Part shown: piece by piece, positions 1-5,530 of the stretch | How positions within the stretch are numbered: position 1 is the stretch's first letter | Layout: each line of letters starts with the position of its first letter | The notes under the pieces: model-generated | The model's database searches: none | Seen by the model: only the letters and a program-made list of their open reading frames with translations | Told to the model about the DNA's origin: nothing | Origin: Pseudomonadales bacterium | GTDB lineage: Bacteria; Pseudomonadota; Gammaproteobacteria; Pseudomonadales; Moraxellaceae | Length of the DNA: 9,988 nt | Direction: 5' to 3' | Assembly: GCA_013043915.1 (NCBI GenBank) | Contig: JABEVH010000073.1 | Span: forward strand, 1-9,988 | Position numbers and translations under genes: made by a program

Positions 1-214
1 CACACAGTAGGGCAATAGCGTGATCTGATGCGGATTGTGCCAAGTGATGTAATCGAACCGTCAATGTCTGGTTCTTGAAGTCAGGCAGCAGATCAGCCTT
101 GATGGTGTAGAGCGTACGCGCTTCGTCGGGGCGCCTTAGTGAGTCCCGCAAGGAGTTTGCCATAGCTGTTTTGGCATGATAGGAAATCATTTTTATCACT
201 TCCACAAAGTGCTT
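1..214 (-). mobile_element. transposase-like fragment, partial, runs off the left edge
   Basis: On the minus strand a frame open from a stop at 395-397 to the window edge contains, from about position 214 leftwards, a stretch that looks like real protein: SKHFVEVIKMISYHAKTAMA, then NSLRDSLRRPDEARTLY, then TLTVRLHHLAQSASDHAIAL. I recall the pattern of an alanine-rich 'YRAETAMA' helix, a segment about aspartate and 'IPD', then 'TLTVRLH-LAN-A-D-AI' from the C-terminal part of a transposase family whose name I cannot give with certainty. An ATG at 188-190 and another at 161-163 are possible internal starts. No ribosome binding site is obvious and the codons before about 214 (PPWGKRHSLRNFWKYPDF) no longer look like the family, so this is probably the remnant of a truncated element. 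Its C-terminus and any terminal inverted repeat lie outside the window. The family is an inference from memory; the open frame is seen. Confidence 0.5.
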
Positions 215-565
215 GCTGCGCCTGCAGGGTTGGCCCCAGACACGGTGTACCTGCCCATCGCTCAAAAAATCTGGATACTTCCAGAAATTCCGCAAAGAAT
301 GCCTTTTACCCCAAGGTGGTCTCACGACCTTATTCATCCCAATGAGGATGGATGTTACCACCAGGGTATCCACCGTGCCCACCATCACTGCATTTCAGAG
401 CATTTTAGCTCAGGCAACAGAAGGAAATAAGTTGATATGAATTTTGAATGACAACAGCAGAAAAAGATTTCATGTCAATTGGATTGACCTAAAAAAGTCA
501 TACAAACGGCGTAGGTCTTTCTAGGAAAAAATCCAAGAAATTTATATCTTAAATATAAATAACAA

Positions 566-608
566 TAGGTTGTAGCGATGTTTTAAAAAAATATTTTAGG
601 TTGTATCG
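566..608 (+). repeat. phased direct repeat upstream of csgB, candidate operator
   Basis: TAGGTTGTAGCG (566-577) and TAGGTTGTATCG (597-608) agree at 11 of 12 positions and start 31 bp apart, close to three helical turns, so both copies would lie on the same face of the DNA. They sit about 120-160 bp before the csgB start and are separated by an A/T-only run. This arrangement fits a regulator binding as a pair, with the CsgD protein encoded downstream as the obvious candidate. The repeat is seen; binding is inference. Confidence 0.4.
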
Positions 609-668
609 TATCAGCCTAAATAGTGAATACACCTAGCAAAATAGTCATTTCCGCGGATACAGGAAAAT

Positions 669-697
669 CCCGTAAGAATGCATGATCTTACTACGGG
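669..697 (+). promoter_or_regulatory. leader hairpin just before csgB
   Basis: CCCGTA (669-674) is perfectly complementary to TACGGG (692-697). Inside it AGA (675-677) can pair with TCT (686-688). The loop contains the self-complementary ATGCAT. The stem ends six bases before the first possible csgB ATG (704) and 30 bases before the favoured one (728). There is no T-run after it, so it is not an intrinsic terminator. It could control translation start or mRNA stability of csgB. Confidence 0.4.
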
Positions 698-727
698 TAA
701 TCTATGAATTATAGCAGGATTTCAAGC

Positions 728-1156
728 ATGTCAAGCCATCGAGTACTCTGCGTGACCTGCCTCGTGCTGATGAGTGCATCAGTGTCGTGGGGTGCGGATC
801 TTGCCCCTAACGATGAGTTGGTTGTAGGTAACATTGCACAGATTGATCAGGCAGGCAGCAAGAACTACATCAGCGTTAGCCAGACTGGCGCAAACCAGAT
901 GCAGGGAGGACAAACAGGGACTGGCAATAGCGTTGTGTTGAATCAGCAGGGCATAAAGAACCAGGTGGTTCTTTCGCAGTCCGGTCGGGGTAATCAAATG
1001 AACCTGACGCAGCAGGGTAATCGGGACGTTGCACAACTCACCCAATCGGGTAACAAGAATCAGATTCAGCTTACGCAGACCGGCAGCGGTCTTTATGTGG
1101 GTGTTACGCAGCAGGGTAATCAGAAACTAGTAATTTCGCAAACTAACGCCCGATAA
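728..1156 (+). CDS. csgB: CsgB-like curlin, minor subunit / nucleator
   Basis: Secreted curlin-repeat protein, by position and type the nucleator that anchors and seeds CsgA polymerisation at the cell surface. I prefer the ATG at 728 (142 aa), which has AGGA at 716-719 eight bases upstream and gives a clean signal peptide: MSSHR, a hydrophobic stretch VLCVTCLVLMSASVSWG, then A-D. The in-frame ATG at 704 would add eight residues and has a poor ribosome binding site. The mature part has about nine strands of the form x-I/V/L-x-Q followed by a QG/SG/TG turn and N or K-N, for example VVLNQQG, VVLSQSG, MNLTQQG, AQLTQSG, IQLTQTG, VGVTQQG. These are spaced very regularly at 11 residues over the C-terminal half. 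It ends LVISQTNAR. The gene lies 27 bases before csgA. Calling it CsgB rather than a second CsgA rests on its place before csgA, its smaller size and tighter repeats. Confidence 0.85.
   Translation: MSSHRVLCVTCLVLMSASVSWGADLAPNDELVVGNIAQIDQAGSKNYISVSQTGANQMQGGQTGTGNSVVLNQQGIKNQVVLSQSGRGNQMNLTQQGNRDVAQLTQSGNKNQIQLTQTGSGLYVGVTQQGNQKLVISQTNAR
1007..1121 (+). repeat. 16-bp direct repeats inside csgB
   Basis: ACGCAGCAGGGTAATC occurs exactly at 1007-1022 and at 1106-1121. The offset is 99 bp, three times 33 bp, which equals three 11-residue curlin half-repeats. The DNA identity, beyond what the protein repeat requires, suggests recent copying or gene conversion between repeat units. Confidence 0.7.
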
Positions 1157-1183
1157 GGGCAGCCTTAAGCCAAGGAGAAGTAC

Positions 1184-2404
1184 ATGAAGACCACCGCGAT
1201 ATATGCCGCAATTTTGCTGGCCATGAGTGCCGCAGCTTCTGCGGAAACCGCTAGCGTAACTCAATACGGTAGCGATAACACGGGTACGGTTGAGCAGGCT
1301 AGCGTTGATGCATCCACCAGTGCAACGATCACTCAGGGTACCATCAATGATCCGGATGGAGATAATGGTTGGGCAGTAGGCAACCATGCGAACATTAAAC
1401 AGAGCCATTCAACCAATGAAACCGCTACGATCAACCAAGTGGACGCTGCTACCAACTCGATTGCAAAAATTAAGCAGGTCCAAGGTGATGCGTCGAGCCA
1501 AGCCACTGTGAAACAGGCAGACACCAATGATGCCAAGGGGAAAATTTTCCAGACGGCCAACACTCAGGCTCAGGCCAGTATTGATCAGGAAGGTGCAGTA
1601 AATTCTGCCTCGACCATCAGGCAGACGGCTACAGATCTCACCATGGCCAACATAACCCAGTCTGGTTTAGGTGGCAAAGCTACCGTAATCCAGAATCAGA
1701 CCACATCTGATCAGGCAACGGTGACTCAGAACTCTGGTGTTGATATGACAGCCAAAATCAAGCAGACCTTGGGTGACGCTAACAGTCAGGCGACTGTGAC
1801 ACAAACGGGTGGTAACAATAGCAAAGCCGAGATTGACCAGACTAACGGCAACACCAATACCGGTAGCATTAATCAAACCAGGGTCAGCAACTCAAGTGCA
1901 TCGCTTAGTCAGTCAGGTTCTGGCCAATCAGCTACGATCACTCAGAATGATGAAAGTGAAGGTGAAGGCAACCAATTATCGGCCACCGTCAACCAGTCAG
2001 GCCAGAACAACACAGCTAATGTAACGCAGCAGGAATATAATAATACTGCTGTTGTGACACAGTCTGGCAGCGGAAATAATGCGACAACTAAGCAGGAAGG
2101 CACGTTGGATTCGCTGACCGTGGGCCAGAAAGGTAAATCAGGTACAGTGACTATTAACCAGAACACCCATGATTCAGACTATTCTCAAAATAACAAGGCC
2201 TATGCTTATCAAGGCGCTAGTTCAAACCTGAATACCTCTGAAATTGACCAATATGGCTCGAACAACGTTGCTTATATCGGTCAGTGGGGCGGTAATGGTG
2301 TTAATTTGAATACTGCTACGATTACTCAGAGCAGTAGCGGTAACAATGCAACTATCAACCAAGTTGGTGGCGGCGGTAACGTTGCACATATCACTCAGAG
2401 ATAA
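1184..2404 (+). CDS. csgA: CsgA-like major curlin subunit, greatly expanded (406 aa)
   Basis: Main subunit of the extracellular amyloid fibre. AAGGAG at 1172-1177 precedes the ATG by six bases. Residues 1-20 (MKTTAIYAAILLAMSAAASA) form a Sec signal peptide with an ASA-E cleavage site. The rest is almost wholly curlin repeat: I count about 31 strands of the type A-T-I-T-Q, starting with ASVTQ near residue 22 and ending AHITQR at the C-terminus. They are joined by Asn/Gly/Ser/Asp-rich turns of variable length. E. coli CsgA is about 151 aa with 10 such strands, so this protein is some three times larger. There is no cysteine. The Gly-rich N-terminal segment that directs E. coli CsgA to CsgG is not evident; repeats begin straight after the signal peptide. 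A few strands are degenerate (ATTKQ, AYAYQ). Assignment as curlin is firm; the secretion signal is unknown. Confidence 0.93.
   Translation: MKTTAIYAAILLAMSAAASAETASVTQYGSDNTGTVEQASVDASTSATITQGTINDPDGDNGWAVGNHANIKQSHSTNETATINQVDAATNSIAKIKQVQGDASSQATVKQADTNDAKGKIFQTANTQAQASIDQEGAVNSASTIRQTATDLTMANITQSGLGGKATVIQNQTTSDQATVTQNSGVDMTAKIKQTLGDANSQATVTQTGGNNSKAEIDQTNGNTNTGSINQTRVSNSSASLSQSGSGQSATITQNDESEGEGNQLSATVNQSGQNNTANVTQQEYNNTAVVTQSGSGNNATTKQEGTLDSLTVGQKGKSGTVTINQNTHDSDYSQNNKAYAYQGASSNLNTSEIDQYGSNNVAYIGQWGGNGVNLNTATITQSSSGNNATINQVGGGGNVAHITQR
1247..2401 (+). repeat. curlin repeat region of csgA (about 31 strand units)
   Basis: Degenerate tandem repeat at protein level with consensus A-x-I/V-x-Q plus a polar turn rich in N, G, S and D. 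Spacing between glutamines varies, unlike the strict 11 residues in csgB. A larger unit is duplicated: residues 94-135 (1463-1588) and 190-231 (1751-1876) share the same strand spacing and 22 of 42 residues, including AKIKQ, GDA-SQATV-Q and N--K, offset by 96 residues. Confidence 0.85.
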
Positions 2405-2431
2405 TTCTAACTGGATGAGATGAGGTATCAG

Positions 2432-2457
2432 GCCCCCTATGAGCAATCTTGGGGGGC
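2432..2457 (+). promoter_or_regulatory. GC hairpin between csgA and the csgH-like gene
   Basis: GCCCCC (2432-2437) is complementary to GGGGGC (2452-2457), with one further T-G wobble possible, around a loop of about 14 bases. It begins 28 bases after the csgA stop. No T-run follows, so an intrinsic terminator is unlikely. A 3'-end-protecting stem that keeps csgBA message more abundant than the downstream genes is the simplest reading. Confidence 0.5.
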
Positions 2458-2478
2458 ATACTTCATGGGAGCTGCAAT

Positions 2479-2880
2479 ATGTATCGCCTTTGGGGGTATT
2501 TAGGAGGGGTCATGATGGTTGCTGCGTATGCAGGTCAGTCATCCCTATTGCCTAAGCTAGAGGCCCGTGTCGTTTCCGATAAGATTCAGGTGGCGCCTGC
2601 AGTGATGATGCAGGGAGCTGACCAAGCTGAATATAAGGTACATTACCAGCTGACATCGCTAAAACAGGGTAAGAATAACAGTGAAACCTCCCAATCAGGG
2701 ATAGCCGAACGCGTGGGGGGGAACTTTAAGACGCTGACTCATCTGGCATTATCTCTTCCAGCAACAGGCTCCTCCTACCGGTTACATCTGCTGGTCTGGA
2801 CAGATCAGGGGCAGCGTGCCGAGAAGTCGGTCATTATTGAGCACGATGCACAAGGGGTTCATGTCCTGGATTCAGAGTGA
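2479..2880 (+). CDS. csgH: CsgH-like periplasmic curlin chaperone
   Basis: Small secreted protein between csgA and csgD, where enterobacteria have csgC. The ATG at 2479 has GGAG (2468-2471) seven bases upstream and gives 133 aa with a signal peptide (MYRLWGYLGGVMMVAAYAG). A TTG at 2449 could add ten residues but lies within the hairpin. The mature part reads as an Ig-like beta domain: LEARVVSDKIQVAPAV, then YKVHYQLTSLKQGKNNSETS with QSG, then LALSLP and YRLHLLVW. The Y-x-V/L-x--L ... NSETSQSG block is what I remember as typical of CsgH, the alphaproteobacterial functional counterpart of CsgC, which blocks curlin amyloid formation in the periplasm. It has no cysteine, whereas CsgC has a CxC motif. 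Function as amyloid inhibitor is inferred from family resemblance and position. Confidence 0.7.
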   Translation: MYRLWGYLGGVMMVAAYAGQSSLLPKLEARVVSDKIQVAPAVMMQGADQAEYKVHYQLTSLKQGKNNSETSQSGIAERVGGNFKTLTHLALSLPATGSSYRLHLLVWTDQGQRAEKSVIIEHDAQGVHVLDSE

Positions 2881-2916
2881 TGTGTCGTATCTTGTCGCTA
2901 AGAGGTTTGTCAAGCA

Positions 2917-2925
2917 TGGTACAAT
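2917..2925 (+). promoter_or_regulatory. candidate extended -10 promoter of csgD
   Basis: TGGTACAAT fits the extended -10 pattern TGnTAnAAT and lies 56 bases before the csgD start. A matching -35 at 17 bp is not present, which extended -10 promoters tolerate. It would let csgDEFG be transcribed separately from csgBA despite the shared direction. Upstream of it, TGTGTCGTATC (2881-2891) resembles TGTATCGTATC (602-612) before csgB. Confidence 0.4.
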
Positions 2926-2981
2926 ACCCAATCTGTGAAGTAATATGTGACTCTGCTTTAAGGTAACAGGTTGATTGTGTC

Positions 2982-3635
2982 ATGGAACTGACAATGCGAC
3001 ATGTTTATATTGTGGGACGTAACACCCTGCAGAATAATTTGCTGTGCAAATTGATCCAAGCTGGATGTTCTGTTCAAACTTCAATTGTCACCTTGGCGGC
3101 TGCCAAGCAAATTGAAGGTGAAGCCTTGCTTCTGCTCGATGTGTCAGGGATGGATGAAGAGCAGGTATTAACGTCGTTGCATGCCTGTCATGAGGATGGG
3201 TTTCCCCGTACCGTGGCCTTGTTGCAAGCTCATCAGGATCATCCGCTACAGCATTTAATGATGTTTCCTTGTTTGCGCGGTCTATTTTATGAGACCAGTT
3301 CAGAAGAAGAGTTTGTACGAGGTGTGAGTGCGCTGCTGAATGGCGAGCATTGGTTGCCGCGTCGATGGCTCGGTGCCTATCTGGAATCAACACGTTTAAG
3401 CTATACGGTACCTTGGGCACCAGATTCCACTGATTTACTAACCTGCAAGGAACAGAAAGTCTTAAGTCTTTTAGCGGAAGGATTAAGTAATACATCTATC
3501 GCCGAAAGGATGCATATTAGCCAGCATACGGTTAAAACACACCTACATAACTTATTTAGAAAAATTGGTGTAAATAGTCGTGTCAATGCAGTTCGCTGGG
3601 CAATGGCCAATTTGGGCCCGGAACGGGTCAGTTGA
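2982..3635 (+). CDS. csgD: CsgD-like LuxR-family activator of curli genes
   Basis: DNA-binding regulator, 217 aa, almost the same length as E. coli CsgD (216). Residues 5-125 form a receiver-like domain: VYIVGRNTL, LLLLDVSG with Asp53 at the place of E. coli Asp59, and LRGLFYETSSEE, which matches the E. coli INGVFYS--D segment. Residues about 150-212 are a GerE/LuxR helix-turn-helix: LLTCKEQKVLSLLAEGLSN, then IAERMHISQHTVKTHLHNLF, then RKIGVNSRVNAVRWAMANL. The last part closely follows CsgD (TVKTHLYNLFKKI-V--R--AV-WA--NL). The receiver seems atypical, with no clear acidic pair near the N-terminus, as in CsgD itself. The ATG at 2982 has only a weak ribosome binding site; the in-frame ATG at 2994 is an alternative with GGAA upstream. 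It sits 101 bases after the csgH-like gene and 49 before csgE. Its likely targets are csgBA and its own promoter. Confidence 0.9.
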   Translation: MELTMRHVYIVGRNTLQNNLLCKLIQAGCSVQTSIVTLAAAKQIEGEALLLLDVSGMDEEQVLTSLHACHEDGFPRTVALLQAHQDHPLQHLMMFPCLRGLFYETSSEEEFVRGVSALLNGEHWLPRRWLGAYLESTRLSYTVPWAPDSTDLLTCKEQKVLSLLAEGLSNTSIAERMHISQHTVKTHLHNLFRKIGVNSRVNAVRWAMANLGPERVS

Positions 3636-3684
3636 TGGAGGATGGGTGTAGCCCAGCCGGGTTAATAAATAGGGGGAGCGTAGC

Positions 3685-4137
3685 GTGGCGCAATCTGCTG
3701 GCTGGCGCGGCCGGTGTATGGTTTTTTTGATCAGTAGCTTGATGCTAGTGTCAGCCTATGCACGCGATCCATTAGAGTCAGACCCAGATGTGGATTTGAA
3801 GCCTATCCCCGGTGATCCGGTCATGCCTCTTATCACCAATCAAACCATGACCGTGTTGGGTAATGAATTTGCTCGCGCATTTAGTGTTGCTTGGGTATCA
3901 GATCCTGCTAATGGAGATGCGGAACTGACCATACGTGATCAGTTTGCCCAGCGAGCCATGCTGCAAATCATCGTATTAAGCGGCGGGCAAACTCTGATGG
4001 TTACCACGCTGAGCCCAACAGATTTGTTTAATCTTGATCGCATTGGCCCCAAAGCGGTTCTCATCGTCAGAGATAAACTAAACGAGTTACTGGTGCATGA
4101 ACTCATACTCAAGTCCACACACTCTTCTGGAGAATAG
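3685..4137 (+). CDS. csgE: CsgE curli secretion adaptor
   Basis: Periplasmic protein that caps the CsgG channel and selects curlin substrate. The GTG start at 3685 has a strong AGGGGGAG (3671-3678) six bases upstream. The 150-aa product has a signal peptide (hydrophobic MVFLISSLMLVSAYA, residues 12-26), then an acidic/proline linker. The CsgE core follows: LITNQTMTVLGNEFARAFS and W-SD, matching E. coli [25 protein letters not shown], then AELTIRDQFAQRAMLQIIV and the TTLSPTDLFN stretch (E. coli TFLFPLKRDFE). E. coli CsgE is 129 aa; the extra length lies in the N-terminal linker and tail. It ends in TAG and csgF begins nine bases further on, so the two are probably translationally coupled. Confidence 0.9.
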   Translation: MAQSAGWRGRCMVFLISSLMLVSAYARDPLESDPDVDLKPIPGDPVMPLITNQTMTVLGNEFARAFSVAWVSDPANGDAELTIRDQFAQRAMLQIIVLSGGQTLMVTTLSPTDLFNLDRIGPKAVLIVRDKLNELLVHELILKSTHSSGE

Positions 4138-4146
4138 GTGCTAGCT

Positions 4147-4551
4147 ATGAAAGCAATACGGCTGATTTTGCTGATGACAACGATCAGTGCCCAGGCGTCT
4201 TCACTGGTATATGCACCGATCAACCCACAGTTTGTTGGAGGAAACTCAAATAACGCGAGCTGGTTACAGGCGCAAGCCAGCGCCCAGGACACCACCACAG
4301 ATCCTTCGCTAACTAATCCTTCGCCGCTACAGCAGTTTAACTCGGCTTTGCAAAACGCCGTGACGGGGGCGATTATTGGTGCTGTCACCAAAGGGCTAAC
4401 CAACACCAGCGGCAACCTAAATCCAGGCACCATTACCGTAGGTAACTTTACCGTTACCATGACCGCTTTACCGAACAGTATGCTTCATATCGTTACCAAG
4501 GATTTGACATCAGGTGCCACGTCATCCTTTGATGTCTATAACGGATCATAA
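4147..4551 (+). CDS. csgF: CsgF curli assembly factor
   Basis: Surface-exposed partner of CsgG needed to attach CsgB and start fibre growth. I place the start at ATG 4147 (134 aa), with AGGTG at 4136-4140 as ribosome binding site inside the csgE stop region. A GTG at 4138 directly after the csgE stop is possible but poorly spaced. Signal peptide MKAIRLILLMTTISAQA, then SSLVYAPINPQFVGGNSNNA. This matches the E. coli mature N-terminus (TMTFQFRNPNFGGNPNNG) that binds inside CsgG, but with one inserted Val between F and GG and Pro changed to Ser. The Gln/Ala stretch, LQQFNSALQNAVTGAI helix and C-terminal beta part (TITVGNFTVTM, LHIVTKDLTSGATSSFDV) follow the family. Two bases separate it from csgG. 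Confidence 0.9.
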   Translation: MKAIRLILLMTTISAQASSLVYAPINPQFVGGNSNNASWLQAQASAQDTTTDPSLTNPSPLQQFNSALQNAVTGAIIGAVTKGLTNTSGNLNPGTITVGNFTVTMTALPNSMLHIVTKDLTSGATSSFDVYNGS

Positions 4552-4553
4552 TT

Positions 4554-5417
4554 ATGACTTTATTGAGTTTTCGAGCAATAGTATTAGGGGTCGTGATGGC
4601 TATGCTGAGCGCTTGCCATACCATGCCTTTTATCAACCGTCACCGCATGGAATTACCCCACGGGCGTCCGCAAGTGACTCCTGTCACCCAGACACAAGCT
4701 GACTTACGCCACCTGCCGGAACCGGCAGGTCCTATTACAGCCGCTGTTTATGCTTTCCGTGATCTCACCGGACAATATAAGCCCTATCCTGATAGCTTGT
4801 ACTCAACATCTGTGACTCAAGGTGCCGCATCCATCCTGGTAGAGTCTTTGCTTGAGTCGCGCTGGTTTATACCCGTCGAGCGTGAGGGTTTGCAAGATCT
4901 GCTGACCGAACGACGCATTATCAGGGCAGAGAGTAGCAAGCCAGCTAGCCCCAATGAAAAAGACCTAGCAGAGCATCCGTTAACGGCTGCCAGCATTATT
5001 TTTGAAGGTGGAATAGTTGGCTATGAGTCCAATGTCAGGACGGGCGGTAGCGGGGCAAATTATTTTGGTGCAGGAGCCTCAGAGCAGTACACCACAGACC
5101 AGGTGACCGTCAATTTGCGAGCCATTAATACACAGACCGGGCGAATTTTGGCCAGCGTTACCACCAGTAAAACCATTTACTCGCAGGCTACCGATGCCAG
5201 CATGTTTCGCTATATTGAATTTAAGCGCCTGCTTCAGGTTGAAGCAGGCTACACACGAAATGAACCGGTGCAGCTTTGCGTGCGGGAGGCTATGCAATCG
5301 GCATTAATTCATCTGATTGTTCAAGGAGTACACGATCGTCTCTGGAATTTAAAAAACCCTAAAGACTATACTACACCCATGTTCCAGGCCTATTTACAGG
5401 AGAGAGAGGCACCTTGA
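4554..5417 (+). CDS. csgG: CsgG outer-membrane curli secretion lipoprotein
   Basis: Pore-forming lipoprotein that exports CsgA and CsgB as unfolded chains. The 287-aa product (E. coli 277) has a signal peptide ending in the lipobox L-S-A-C with Cys21 as the lipidated residue. The family core is clear: AVYAFRDLTGQYKPYP (62-79), RWFIPVEREGLQDLLTERR, IIFEGGIVGYESNV, YFGAGASEQYTTDQVTVNLR, TGRILASVTTSKTI, FRYIEFKRLLQVEAGYTRNE and PVQLCVREAM. At the channel constriction E. coli has Tyr51, Asn55 and Phe56 (mature numbering); here the aligned residues of the precursor are Tyr78, Leu82 and Tyr83, so the aromatic positions are kept but the Asn is replaced by Leu. The start follows csgF by two bases with a weak ACGGA-type ribosome binding site, implying coupling. 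No intrinsic terminator is visible after it. Confidence 0.95.
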   Translation: MTLLSFRAIVLGVVMAMLSACHTMPFINRHRMELPHGRPQVTPVTQTQADLRHLPEPAGPITAAVYAFRDLTGQYKPYPDSLYSTSVTQGAASILVESLLESRWFIPVEREGLQDLLTERRIIRAESSKPASPNEKDLAEHPLTAASIIFEGGIVGYESNVRTGGSGANYFGAGASEQYTTDQVTVNLRAINTQTGRILASVTTSKTIYSQATDASMFRYIEFKRLLQVEAGYTRNEPVQLCVREAMQSALIHLIVQGVHDRLWNLKNPKDYTTPMFQAYLQEREAP

Positions 5418-5454
5418 TTTCTAATGTTGTCAAAAACACTGATACAAGTGGCTC

Positions 5455-5482
5455 TGGACATTTTGACCAGCTAGGCTATAAA
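5455..5482 (+). promoter_or_regulatory. candidate sigma-70 promoter of the sutA-like gene
   Basis: TGGACA (5455-5460) and TATAAA (5477-5482) with a 16-bp spacer, in the 113-base gap between csgG and the next gene. Transcription would begin near 5489, about 42 bases before the ATG at 5531. The match to consensus is good at both boxes; use is inferred. Confidence 0.5.
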
Positions 5483-5530
5483 TCGCGTGTGGCAATTGTT
5501 TGTAGCCCGTGTATGTAAAGGGGGTATGTG

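Larger units (their letters stand above)
215..727. other. gene-poor leader region upstream of the curli locus
   Basis: I see no convincing gene here. Short frames on both strands between 176 and 440 lack ribosome binding sites and family-like sequence. From about 430 to 660 the DNA is clearly more AT-rich than its surroundings, with A and T runs such as the one at 582-597, typical of bendable, H-NS-like or IHF-type control DNA. It contains a small palindrome TTTCTAGGAAA (518-528), an inverted pair GACCTA/TAGGTC (486-491 and 512-517), an inverted pair TTTAGG/CCTAAA (595-600 and 615-620), the phased direct repeat and the leader hairpin listed separately. No sigma-70 promoter with good -35, spacer and -10 together could be picked out. 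Promoter placement for csgB is therefore left open. Confidence 0.5.

Noticed and set aside
176..440. Overlapping plus-strand open frames of 75-84 codons
   Set aside because: No ribosome binding site, no recognisable sequence, and they lie opposite the transposase-like frame; treated as chance frames.
484..512. TTGACC as a csgB -35 box
   Set aside because: No acceptable -10 lies 16-18 bp downstream, and it is over 200 bases from the start codon.
1127..2446. Several long minus-strand frames opposite csgA
   Set aside because: They mirror the repetitive codons of the curlin repeats and have no start signals or family-like composition.
3088..4460. Long minus-strand frames opposite csgD and csgE/csgF (135 and 173 codons)
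   Set aside because: They overlap well-recognised genes on the other strand and their translations show no domain pattern.
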